From assembly GCA_016871535.1 (NCBI GenBank), contig VHCZ01000024.1:1-41770 (forward strand): a DNA stretch of 41,770 bases, read 5' to 3'. This DNA comes from Verrucomicrobiota bacterium (GTDB lineage: Bacteria > Verrucomicrobiota > Verrucomicrobiia > Limisphaerales > SIBE01). The translations under genes were made by a program, and so were the position numbers. The notes below the pieces were generated by a model, which was given only the letters and a program-made list of their open reading frames with translations, did no database searches and was not told where the DNA came from. Of this stretch, positions 8,896-20,176 are shown in pieces. How positions within the stretch are numbered: position 1 is the stretch's first letter; each line of letters starts with the position of its first letter.

Positions 8896-8956
8896 GGTGC
8901 TCTATGATTCTCTTTTGACCTCGCCGGAACTGAGCGCCATATTCGGACTGCTTCTT

Positions 8957-10219
8957 ATGAAAGTGAAACTTGCCTACGGCCAAGGACACTTGAGCGTCGA
9001 GTTGCCAGATCGCCAAACCACGGTTATTGAGCCGTCCCACACGCCAGGCCTGTCGGATGAAAAAGCCGCAGTGCTCCAGTCGCTTGCTTACCCTATCGCT
9101 GCCCGCTCCTTGCGAGAGTGGATCAAGCCCGGTGACCGCGTTTGCATTGCGTTTACGGACATCACTCGCGCTACGCCGAACGATCGGATTATTCCCTGGT
9201 TGTTGGAAAATCTGGCTCACGTACCGCGTGAGCGGATTACGCTTCTGAACTCGCTGGGAACGCATCGACCCAATACTCAGGATGAATTGGAGAAATTGCT
9301 TACGCCGAAAATTGCCCGCGGTTACAGCGTGATCAACCACGAACCGGAGAATCCGGCGGCGTTGGTCCAGTTTGGCACCACCCGGGATGGCACGCCCGCG
9401 TGGATTAACCGCCATTTTGCGGACGCGGATGTCCGGGTCGTGACCGGTTTTATCGAACCGCATTTTTTTGCCGGATTCAGCGGTGGACCGAAAGGGATCA
9501 TGCCCGGTTTGGCCGGACTACAGACCGTGATGAGCAATCACGGTGCGAGGAACATCAGCGACGCCAGAGCCGCGTTCGGCGTCACGGTCGGGAACCCAAT
9601 TTGGGAAGAGATGCGAGAGATTGCGCTGCGCGTCGGGCCGAGTTTTCTGCTCAATGTGAGTCTGAACGGGCAACGTGAGATTACCGGTGTCTTCGCAGGT
9701 GACTTGATTGAGGCCCACAAGGTCGGGATTGAGTTTGTGCGCCGATCGGCCATGCAGAAGGTGAAGTCGCCTTTCGAGATCGTGGTGACAACCAACAGCG
9801 GTTATCCACTCGATCTGAATTTGTATCAGGGCGTGAAGGGGATGAGCGCCGCGGCGCGCATCATCCAGGACGGCGGCACGATCATTCTGGCCTGTGAATG
9901 CCGTGAAGGCGTGCCGTCGGGAAGCCCGCTCGATTTACTTCTTCGCGAGGTGTCGGGGCCGGAGGAAATCCTGACGAAGCTCGCGGCCCCTGGATTTGTG
10001 CGTCCGGAACAGTGGCAAGCGCAAATTCAAGCGATCATCCAGCGCAGAGCCACGGTCTTGGTTCACAGTTCTCTCGCGGACGAAGTCATTCGCGCAGCGC
10101 ATCTGACGCCGTGTCATGACATCGCGGAGGCTGTTCGCAAAGATCTCGCAAATCGCGAGCCTGACGCACGCGTGGCGGTGTTGCCGCAAGGACCGCTCAC
10201 CATCCCATATCTGTCGTGA
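8957..10219 (+). CDS. larA: LarA-family nickel-dependent racemase (lactate racemase homologue)
   Basis: LarA uses a nickel-pincer nucleotide cofactor bound to a lysine and two histidines to racemise lactate or related 2-hydroxyacids. With the ATG at 8957 the protein has 420 residues. Four key residues fall at a constant offset of five from the Lactiplantibacillus enzyme: His103 (H108) in LGTHRP, His169 (H174) in GFIEPHFFAGF, Lys179 (K184) in GGPKGIMPG and His195 (H200) in VMSNHGARN. All catalytic and cofactor ligands are therefore present. The family covers several hydroxyacids, so lactate is not certain. The cofactor genes larB, larC and larE are not in this window. An upstream in-frame extension to 8744 overlaps the GNAT gene and is rejected. 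Confidence 0.9.
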   Translation: MKVKLAYGQGHLSVELPDRQTTVIEPSHTPGLSDEKAAVLQSLAYPIAARSLREWIKPGDRVCIAFTDITRATPNDRIIPWLLENLAHVPRERITLLNSLGTHRPNTQDELEKLLTPKIARGYSVINHEPENPAALVQFGTTRDGTPAWINRHFADADVRVVTGFIEPHFFAGFSGGPKGIMPGLAGLQTVMSNHGARNISDARAAFGVTVGNPIWEEMREIALRVGPSFLLNVSLNGQREITGVFAGDLIEAHKVGIEFVRRSAMQKVKSPFEIVVTTNSGYPLDLNLYQGVKGMSAAARIIQDGGTIILACECREGVPSGSPLDLLLREVSGPEEILTKLAAPGFVRPEQWQAQIQAIIQRRATVLVHSSLADEVIRAAHLTPCHDIAEAVRKDLANREPDARVAVLPQGPLTIPYLS

Positions 10220-10231
10220 ACTCTGAAGAGC

Positions 10232-10441
10232 ATGCCAAAAGTAAAATGCCCGACATGCCAGAAGCAAGGCCACTGGCTTTCCGGTGCGCACGGCCCCTTT
10301 TGTTCCGAGCGCTGCAAGTTGGTCGACCTGGGCAAGTGGCTCGGCGAAGAGCATCGACTTTCCGAACCGTTGCGCCCGGAACATTTTCAGGGTTACGAGG
10401 AGCTGACGTCAGGCGAACATCTGGATAGTCCTGAATCTTGA
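10232..10441 (+). CDS. yacG: DNA gyrase inhibitor / zinc-binding protein YacG
   Basis: YacG is a small zinc-ribbon protein; the E. coli protein binds GyrB and inhibits gyrase. The 69-residue product has the four zinc cysteines at 6, 9, 24 and 28 (KCPTCQ...PFCSERCK) followed by the family's LVDLGKWLGEEH segment. A GAAGAG sequence lies just upstream of the ATG. It begins 12 bp after larA stops, so the two are probably co-transcribed. The rRNA operon leader follows. Confidence 0.93.
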   Translation: MPKVKCPTCQKQGHWLSGAHGPFCSERCKLVDLGKWLGEEHRLSEPLRPEHFQGYEELTSGEHLDSPES

Positions 10442-10606
10442 TTCTAGCGTCCCCGAAAGGTCACATCTTTCGTGACCACAACGGTTGGAACTCGCGGAAA
10501 AATATTCTAAATATTCTTCACAAATCTCTTGCATGTGATTTCAAAATGATTAAGTGTCTCGCTCCTGTTTGTTAGCGGTGCGGTTTGAAAAGTCGCGAAA
10601 AACCTG

Positions 10607-10634
10607 TTGACAGAAAGAAGAAAACAAATAAGGT
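10607..10634 (+). promoter_or_regulatory. Candidate sigma70-type promoter of the rRNA operon
   Basis: TTGACA at 10607-10612, a 16-base spacer, then TAAGGT at 10629-10634. The -35 box is a perfect consensus, the -10 box is weak. It is the only good -35 seen in the roughly 430 bp between yacG and 16S. Transcription would start near 10641. Confidence 0.5.
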
Positions 10635-10669
10635 ATCCGCCGCTCTTAAACAGACGAGATTCGATGTCT

Positions 10670-10710
10670 GAGATACTGCTGTTATCAGTGAGCAGATCTC
10701 GGGTTTTTTT
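10670..10710 (+). terminator. Intrinsic terminator-like hairpin in the rRNA leader
   Basis: GAGATACTGCT (10670-10680) pairs with AGCAGATCTC (10691-10700) with one bulged A, a 10-nt loop, then GGG and seven T residues (10704-10710). The shape is that of a Rho-independent terminator. It lies downstream of the candidate rRNA promoter, so it could act as an attenuator, end a short leader RNA, or terminate yacG read-through. The CGAGAT at 10655-10660 could compete for ATCTCG at 10696-10701. Confidence 0.5.
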
Positions 10711-10750
10711 GTCCCCTAGCGGGGAAAGATTTAGAGGTGGAAGCACCTCG

Positions 10751-10780
10751 TGCTCATTGAAAACTGAATTGTGCGATAAG
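10751..10780 (+). promoter_or_regulatory. boxA-like antitermination motif and 5' arm of the 16S processing stem
   Basis: TGCTCATTGAAAACT (10751-10765) resembles boxA, the NusB/NusE site for rRNA antitermination. The overlapping 10755-10780 is complementary to 12548-12573 over 26 positions, with one G-U pair, and brackets the 16S gene as expected for an RNase III-type stem. Confidence 0.7.
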
Positions 10781-10877
10781 TGAGAGCCCTCGAAGACCGT
10801 TGGTTAAAAGCCAACCGGGATTTGAGTTTAATTTAGTCATTGGGGTGTTTTCACCCCGAGAGAACAAACTAGCGTTT

Positions 10878-12456
<1,579 letters not shown>

Positions 12457-12547
12457 TAGACGCGACCGACATAAGGTCGGCTCGCGTGAGGTCGAACCGG
12501 ATGGATTTGGAGCTATATAGAAGATTCCGAATTCGGAAGGTGGCTCC

Positions 12548-12573
12548 CTTATCGCACAGTTCAGTTTTCAATG
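12548..12573 (+). other. 3' arm of the 16S processing stem
   Basis: Complementary to 10755-10780 with one G-U pair. Together they form a 26-bp helix enclosing the 16S precursor, a typical RNase III substrate. It lies between the 16S 3' end and tRNA-Ala. Confidence 0.75.
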
Positions 12574-12689
12574 GGTTTACTGTTCTTTTCACGTCCAGAA
12601 GGTTCGAACTCGATTGTGTGAGGTCTTAGGAAGTTCGTAGTGCGAAGTGAATAAGCCCGCGATGAATTTGCTTCTGATCCTCCGTGCGT

Positions 12690-12765
12690 GGGGCTGTAGC
12701 TCAGTTGGTAGAGCGGTAGCTTTGCAAGCTATAGGTCAGGAGTTCGAATCTCCTCAGCTCCACCA
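12690..12765 (+). tRNA. tRNA-Ala (TGC)
   Basis: A 76-nt cloverleaf with acceptor GGGGCTG/CAGCTCC, D-loop AGCTCAGTTGGTAGAGC, anticodon loop TTTGCAA (12721-12727, anticodon TGC), T-loop GGAGTTCGAATCTCC and encoded CCA. It is the first of two tRNAs in the 16S-23S spacer. Confidence 0.97.
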
Positions 12766-12793
12766 GGATTGAAACCTCGAATTCTCTAGGATT

Positions 12794-12870
12794 GGGCCTG
12801 TAGCTCAGTTGGTTAGAGCATGCGCTTGATAAGCGCAGGGTCACTGGTTCAAGTCCAGTCAGGCCCACCA
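12794..12870 (+). tRNA. tRNA-Ile (GAT)
   Basis: A 77-nt cloverleaf with acceptor GGGCCTG/CAGGCCC, anticodon GAT at 12828-12830 in loop TTGATAA, T-loop CTGGTTCAAGTCCAG and encoded CCA. It follows tRNA-Ala; in many bacteria, including E. coli rrn operons with both tRNAs, the order is Ile then Ala. Confidence 0.97.
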
Positions 12871-12961
12871 ACCAAAACGGTCCCGAGAATCTGAGTGCAC
12901 GGGACGTGCATGGCTGGACTAATCTGATAAGCTTTCCATTGGCGGAATGACCCGCTAATGA

Positions 12962-12981
12962 TGTTCTTTGAAAACTACACA
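12962..12981 (+). promoter_or_regulatory. boxA-like motif and 5' arm of the 23S processing stem
   Basis: TGTTCTTTGAAAACT (12962-12976) resembles boxA. The overlapping CTTTGAAAACTACACA (12966-12981) pairs with 16046-16061 with one G-U pair, enclosing the 23S gene. Confidence 0.7.
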
Positions 12982-13052
12982 TAGGGATAGAATTAGGGCG
13001 ATTACATTTCGCTGAGTTTCTATTGAGTTTCATATCAATAGATAAACTTTGT

Positions 13053-15939
<2,887 letters not shown>

Positions 15940-16045
15940 CTTTTCCCAATCAGTGCCGCAGTTGGTTCGGCCTAAGAGTCGAATCTAGGCGGAGTGAGTG
16001 GGTGAGCGATTTTCCAACTCGCGATATTATTCGCCAAGTGCCTTG

Positions 16046-16078
16046 TGTGTAGTTTTCAGAGAATTTGCTCTTTGATGG
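16046..16078 (+). promoter_or_regulatory. 3' arm of 23S processing stem and boxA-like motif before 5S
   Basis: 16046-16061 pairs with 12966-12981. TGCTCTTTGATGG at 16066-16078 is the third boxA-like motif of the operon; one precedes each rRNA. Confidence 0.6.
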
Positions 16079-16141
16079 TTGAATTGATATGAGTCGTTTT
16101 GGGCTTCGTATTCGCGGTTCAACCATGAATAGTCACTTTTT

Positions 16142-16256
16142 TTGGTGGCCATGAAGCTGTGGTCCGACCCGTTCCCATTCCGAACACGGCCGTCAAACTC
16201 AGCATTGCCGATGGTAGTACATGTAAAGCTTGTGCGAGAGTAGGTTGCCGCCAGAT
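16142..16256 (+). rRNA. rrf: 5S ribosomal RNA
   Basis: About 115 nt with TGGTGGCCATGAAGC at the 5' end, CCGTTCCCATTCCGAACACG in the loop B/C region, and GTAGGTTGCCGCCA closing the terminal helix. It is 200 nt downstream of 23S. Confidence 0.95.
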
Positions 16257-16433
16257 TTCTTCTGAAGCCAATGTCTCATTTCATTCTTTTCCAGGGCTGA
16301 TCTGTGATGTCGGATTTGGCGCTGCAACTGTTCTAGCCGGACACCCAGTTCGTTGAGGCGCGGCAAAACCGTAGAAAACCTGTAAACGAGGAGAAATGAG
16401 GCTTGCCAACCCGCATTGCCGAGACTAGTCTCC

Positions 16434-16453
16434 GCCTTCCCTTTGGGGAAGGC
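16434..16453 (+). terminator. Possible end-of-operon hairpin
   Basis: GCCTTCCC-TTTG-GGGAAGGC is a perfect 8-bp stem with a 4-nt loop between 5S and rpsP, followed by CCGTGCGGTTTGTT. There is no proper T-run, so it is a weak terminator candidate. The rest of 16257-16516 shows no gene. Confidence 0.3.
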
Positions 16454-16516
16454 CCGTGCGGTTTGTTCGTCTAGTTCATCGCCACGGGAAAACTTCAATT
16501 ATGCATTGATTCTTTT

Positions 16517-16771
16517 ATGCCAGTACGGATTCGTTTGAAGCGCATTGGAACAAAAAACACGCCGGCGTACCGCATTGTGATCGCTGACAGCCGAAGTCCG
16601 CGCGACGGGAAATTCATCGAGGAAATCGGGAGCTATCAACCGCTAAAGCGGCAGGACAATTTCGTTCTCGATCTCGAACGCGCCGATTACTGGGTGAGCA
16701 AGGGAGCTCAACCTACCGATACGGTCGCCAGCTTTTTGAAGAAGGCCAGGAAGGCTGCTCCAGCCTGTTGA
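16517..16771 (+). CDS. rpsP: 30S ribosomal protein S16
   Basis: S16 is a primary assembly protein of the 30S body. The 84 residues match the family in length and sequence: [24 protein letters not shown], then [16 protein letters not shown], and the C-terminal [15 protein letters not shown] (given in pieces). It opens the rpsP-khpA-trmD-rplS cluster directly behind the rRNA operon. No Shine-Dalgarno sequence is visible before the ATG. Confidence 0.97.
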   Translation: MPVRIRLKRIGTKNTPAYRIVIADSRSPRDGKFIEEIGSYQPLKRQDNFVLDLERADYWVSKGAQPTDTVASFLKKARKAAPAC

Positions 16772-16787
16772 TTGATGCCTGCGCTCT

Positions 16788-17033
16788 ATGCAAGCCTTTC
16801 TCGAATATGTGGTGAAAGGGTTGGTGGACCGTCAGGACGCAGTGAGGATTACACCTGTGGACCGCCACGGATTGACGGTCTATGAACTCCGCCTTCACCC
16901 AACAGACGTCGGAAAGATCATTGGCCGCCAAGGTGGAACAATCCGCGCGATCCGATCGCTCGTCCAGGTCGGAGGAGCTCGGCAGGGACTGCGATGCACC
17001 GTGGAGATCGTAGAGGAAAGACCTGAAGACTGA
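16788..17033 (+). CDS. khpA: KH-domain RNA-binding protein KhpA
   Basis: A single type-II KH domain of 81 residues with the RNA-contacting GxxG loop in [16 protein letters not shown] (residues about 42-57). In firmicutes KhpA pairs with KhpB and affects cell elongation and division through RNA binding; the role here is inferred from the family only. It starts 16 bp after rpsP, the usual neighbour. The rimM gene that commonly lies between this position and trmD is missing. Confidence 0.92.
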   Translation: MQAFLEYVVKGLVDRQDAVRITPVDRHGLTVYELRLHPTDVGKIIGRQGGTIRAIRSLVQVGGARQGLRCTVEIVEERPED

Positions 17034-17086
17034 TTTCGGGCGTCGCGCTTTTATCCGCGAGAAAGCGCACTCACGTGCGATCAATT

Positions 17087-17776
17087 ATGAAGATTGACGT
17101 GTTGACTTTGTTTCCGGGAATGTTTTCCGGTCCCATGGAGGAAAGCATCGTTAAGCGCGCTCGGAATCGTGGTCTGCTCCATCTGCAAGTGCACAATCTG
17201 CGCGACTACACTCGTGATCGCCATCGCACGGTCGATGACAAGCCTTTTGGAGGCGGTCCTGGGATGCTGCTGAAACCGGAACCGATCTTTGAAGCCGTGG
17301 CCAACCTCACTGGTGAGAGGACTCGCGTGATTCTTCTCGCCCCGACCGGCCGCAGGCTTGAGCAAGGCGTGGTCAAGGACCTCGCCGGATGCGCGCATCT
17401 CCTGCTGATCTGCGGGAGCTATGAGGGATTCGACGAGCGAGTCCGAGAGCACCTTGCGGATGACGAGTTATCCATCGGGGATTACATCCTGACCAATGGT
17501 GCGCTGCCGGCGATGGTGATTATCGACGCCGTGACAAGGCTCTTGCCCGGCGTTCTGGGTGATGATGAAAGCGCGCACGACGAATCGTTCGCGCAAGGGC
17601 TTTTGGAGTATCCGCAATACACGAGGCCGGCAAATTTTCGCGGCATGCAAGTTCCGGAGGTCTTGCTCTCTGGGAATCATGCTGAAATTGAGAAATGGCG
17701 ACTGGAGCAAGCCGAAGTCCGGACTCGACAAAGGCGACCTGATTTGCTGGAACCGCATCGAAGCAACGCCCGGTAA
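17087..17776 (+). CDS. trmD: tRNA (guanine-N1)-methyltransferase TrmD
   Basis: TrmD methylates G37 of tRNAs that read CNN codons, using S-adenosylmethionine bound in a trefoil-knot SPOUT fold. The 229-residue product has [13 protein letters not shown], the [12 protein letters not shown] loop, [12 protein letters not shown] and [16 protein letters not shown], all characteristic of the knot and active site, and the conserved HDESF with Asp before the C-terminal domain. ATG 17087 is chosen over an in-frame GTG at 17075 because the family begins with MKIDVLT-like sequence. It is in one cluster with rpsP, khpA and rplS. Confidence 0.97.
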   Translation: MKIDVLTLFPGMFSGPMEESIVKRARNRGLLHLQVHNLRDYTRDRHRTVDDKPFGGGPGMLLKPEPIFEAVANLTGERTRVILLAPTGRRLEQGVVKDLAGCAHLLLICGSYEGFDERVREHLADDELSIGDYILTNGALPAMVIIDAVTRLLPGVLGDDESAHDESFAQGLLEYPQYTRPANFRGMQVPEVLLSGNHAEIEKWRLEQAEVRTRQRRPDLLEPHRSNAR

Positions 17777-17800
17777 GCTGCAAAATACGCAAAACGAATT

Positions 17801-18160
17801 ATGAGCCAAGCTATATTTGACAAGATTGAATCAGAACAATTCCGCAAGGAATCGGCGGATTTTGGAGTCGGCGACTCTGTCCGCGTCCATACAAAAGTGA
17901 TCGAGGGCGACAAGGAGCGCATCCAGGTGTTTGCCGGCGTCGTAATTGGTCGTCGTGGCCGTGGTTTGAATTCGACCTTCACGGTGCGTCGCATCAGTTA
18001 CGGCGAAGGAGTTGAGCGCGTCTTCCCGATGCATTCTCCACGGGTGGAAAAGATCGAGATTGAGCGCAAGGGCTCGGTCCGGCGAGCGAAGCTGACGTAT
18101 CTGCGTAAGCGGGTTGGCAAAGGCGCAGTTGCGGTGAAAGAAAAAGAAATCCACGCTTGA
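17801..18160 (+). CDS. rplS: 50S ribosomal protein L19
   Basis: L19 lies at the 30S-50S interface. The 119 residues show the family pattern: [21 protein letters not shown] (in part), [39 protein letters not shown] and [13 protein letters not shown]. Length is normal. It lies 24 bp after trmD and closes the translation cluster. Confidence 0.97.
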   Translation: MSQAIFDKIESEQFRKESADFGVGDSVRVHTKVIEGDKERIQVFAGVVIGRRGRGLNSTFTVRRISYGEGVERVFPMHSPRVEKIEIERKGSVRRAKLTYLRKRVGKGAVAVKEKEIHA

Positions 18161-18196
18161 GGGATCGCTGCGCAGCGCGGCGACGAATCGGTAGCC

Positions 18197-18847
18197 ATGA
18201 ACTGCGCTGTCACCGCTGGGCCGACCTTCGAGCCGTTGGACTCGGTGCGTAGGCTCACTAACCTCTCCACCGGGACTTTGGGCACCCAACTGGCCGATTA
18301 CCTGGCAAGTCAGGGCCACGAAGTAGTTTTACTCCGGGGAAGCAGTTCAATATTCCGGAGCGCTGTCAAGGTCGCGCGCATTATCGAATTCGGAACCGCC
18401 TCCGAACTGGAACGACACCTGGAATCATTAGCCTCTGTGCGAATTGACGCGGTCTTCCATGCGGCAGCGGTCAGCGACTTCGGTTTTGGCAGAGTCTGGA
18501 CGCGTTCGCCAGGCGGGGAATTGCGCGAAATCAGCCGTGGCAAATTCTCTACGCGCGAGGCGCCGCTGCTGGCCGAATTGGTTCCCGTTCCAAAACTCAT
18601 CAACCGGCTTCGCAGTTGGTTTCCCAAGGCATGGCTGGTCGGCTGGAAATACGAAGTGGACGGCACGCGCGCAGCCGCTGTTGACCGCGCGCGAACGCAG
18701 GTCGGCGAGAATCAAACGGACGCCTGTGTGATCAACGGTCCCGCCTATGGCGCGGGTTTTGGCCACCTATCCAAAGAGCATGAACTTTTTCATTTTGAAA
18801 CTTCCTCGGCACTATTCGAACATCTGGAGAGATTCGTGCGCCGATAG
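18197..18847 (+). CDS. Stand-alone CoaB-like phosphopantothenate-cysteine ligase domain
   Basis: The protein matches the CoaB half of the bifunctional Coa(BC) enzyme, which joins 4'-phosphopantothenate and cysteine in coenzyme A synthesis. Seen are the N-terminal TAGPTFEPLDSVRRLTN with a STGTLGTQLA phosphate loop, the central DAVFHAAAVSDF and the C-terminal DACVINGP followed by a glycine turn. There is no N-terminal CoaC flavoprotein, so at 216 residues this is a one-domain form; the decarboxylase must be encoded elsewhere if this is the CoA pathway enzyme. It starts 36 bp after rplS on the same strand and may be in the same transcript. Confidence 0.82.
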   Translation: MNCAVTAGPTFEPLDSVRRLTNLSTGTLGTQLADYLASQGHEVVLLRGSSSIFRSAVKVARIIEFGTASELERHLESLASVRIDAVFHAAAVSDFGFGRVWTRSPGGELREISRGKFSTREAPLLAELVPVPKLINRLRSWFPKAWLVGWKYEVDGTRAAAVDRARTQVGENQTDACVINGPAYGAGFGHLSKEHELFHFETSSALFEHLERFVRR

Positions 18848-18925
18848 AACGTGCGGCGTCACGCTTTCCGTGACCTGGAATAAATCTCTTCACTGGAACA
18901 TTGTTTGCTCATAATTTCGCTCTAT

Positions 18926-20167
18926 ATGAGACTCGCTGGATTCTTGTTCGCCTTGATTCTTGGGGTTTCCCTCGGCCTCGTTCCAGAAGCGGCAGAGTTG
19001 TCCGCACAATTACCAAGCCCCACGCTCAAAATCGAGATAGCCGAAGGGACGAAAGTAAGAGTCACATTCTCCCGCAAACTAAACGAGCGTTACCAGGTTT
19101 ATGTCACTCACGACCTCAAGAATTGGCATTTCTTTGGCAGCATAGTCCAGGGAGGCTCTCAGCCAATCACGATTGAATATCCCGGCGGCGCGAATCGAAC
19201 CGCGTTTTTTAGAGTCGAATCCAGGCCAACATTTGCCCCGGTGCACTCGCGGATGGAGCGAGGAACGAATGGCGAGATTCACCTCAGTTTTCCCACAGTT
19301 GCTGGACGGAGATATCAAGCTGCGCTCTCTATCGATTTGGAGCGCTGGGATTTCAGCGACCTGATCGATGGCACTGGAAGCCGCGAATCCACCGAGATTG
19401 ATTTCCCTGTACCGGCCGCGTTTTTCCGCGTCGAAGCCGTCGATATCCTCCCCTTGCCCAACATGGTTTGGATCCCCCAAGGCCGCTTCGTAATGGGGAG
19501 CCCGCCCGATGAGAAGGACCGCGATCTGGACGAAGATCCATTGACGCAAGTCGTTTTTCCTTCTGGATTCTGGATGGGCAAGTATGAGGTGACGCAGGGT
19601 GAGTATGAACGAATCACGGGCACGAATCCGAGTGGGTTCAACGGCGACCCATCTCGGCCGGTGGAGCGGGTGAGTTGGGAAGACGCCGTCGCCTACTGTG
19701 CGCGACTGACTCAGACAGAGTTCTCGGCAGGCCGGTTGCCGTTCGGCTACGCCTATCGTCTTCCGACCGAGGCCGAGTTCGAATATGCCTGTCGCGCCGG
19801 CACAACCACCCGGTACAGCTTCGGAGATGATCTGGATTACACAGAGCTTGGGGAGTATGCGTGGTACGATGCGAACAGCCTCAAAACCACGCACCCGGTC
19901 GGACAGAAGCGGCCAAATCTGTTTGGGCTGCACGACATCTACGGCAACGTCTGGGAATGGTGCCACGATTACTATGATAGCGCATATCCGGGAGGATCGA
20001 TCGAAAGGCCGTCCGGGCCTTCGTCAGGGGTCAGTCGTGTCTTTCGGGGAGGAGGTTGGGATTGGAAGGCTTCCTCATGCCGTTCGGCTTACCGGAACAA
20101 TGTCCTGCCCACGCGTCGCAGTAATTATCTAGGCTTCCGCGTTGTCCTCGGCCCTGTGCTGTACTGA
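18926..20167 (+). CDS. Secreted FGE-sulfatase (SUMF1-type) domain protein
   Basis: After a signal peptide (MRLAGFLFALILGVSLGL), two roughly 75-residue beta-rich repeats follow, each with YQxxxxxDLxxW...FFRVE, a module common in Verrucomicrobia exported proteins. The C-terminal half (about residues 180-410) is an FGE-sulfatase domain: MVWIPQGRFVMGSPPDEKDR, GKYEVTQGEYE, VSWEDAVAYCARL, YRLPTEAEFEYACRAG, DIYGNVWEWCHDYY, FRGGGWDW and SAYRNN. The copper-binding cysteine pair of genuine formylglycine-generating enzyme is not evident; only one Cys is near the end (SSCRSAYR). A role in sulfatase maturation is therefore not supported. ATG 18926 gives the clean signal peptide; an in-frame TTG at 18905 is less likely. 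Confidence 0.88.
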   Translation: MRLAGFLFALILGVSLGLVPEAAELSAQLPSPTLKIEIAEGTKVRVTFSRKLNERYQVYVTHDLKNWHFFGSIVQGGSQPITIEYPGGANRTAFFRVESRPTFAPVHSRMERGTNGEIHLSFPTVAGRRYQAALSIDLERWDFSDLIDGTGSRESTEIDFPVPAAFFRVEAVDILPLPNMVWIPQGRFVMGSPPDEKDRDLDEDPLTQVVFPSGFWMGKYEVTQGEYERITGTNPSGFNGDPSRPVERVSWEDAVAYCARLTQTEFSAGRLPFGYAYRLPTEAEFEYACRAGTTTRYSFGDDLDYTELGEYAWYDANSLKTTHPVGQKRPNLFGLHDIYGNVWEWCHDYYDSAYPGGSIERPSGPSSGVSRVFRGGGWDWKASSCRSAYRNNVLPTRRSNYLGFRVVLGPVLY

Positions 20168-20176
20168 CCCATGAGC

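Noticed and set aside
16199-16498. A 99-codon minus-strand frame downstream of 5S
   Set aside because: It overlaps the 5S gene, shows no known domain, and has no ribosome site. Chance frame is more likely.
18926-20167. Calling the FGE-sulfatase protein a true formylglycine-generating enzyme
   Set aside because: The paired copper-binding cysteines near the C-terminus are not evident, no sulfatase is adjacent, and the front modules indicate a general exported protein.
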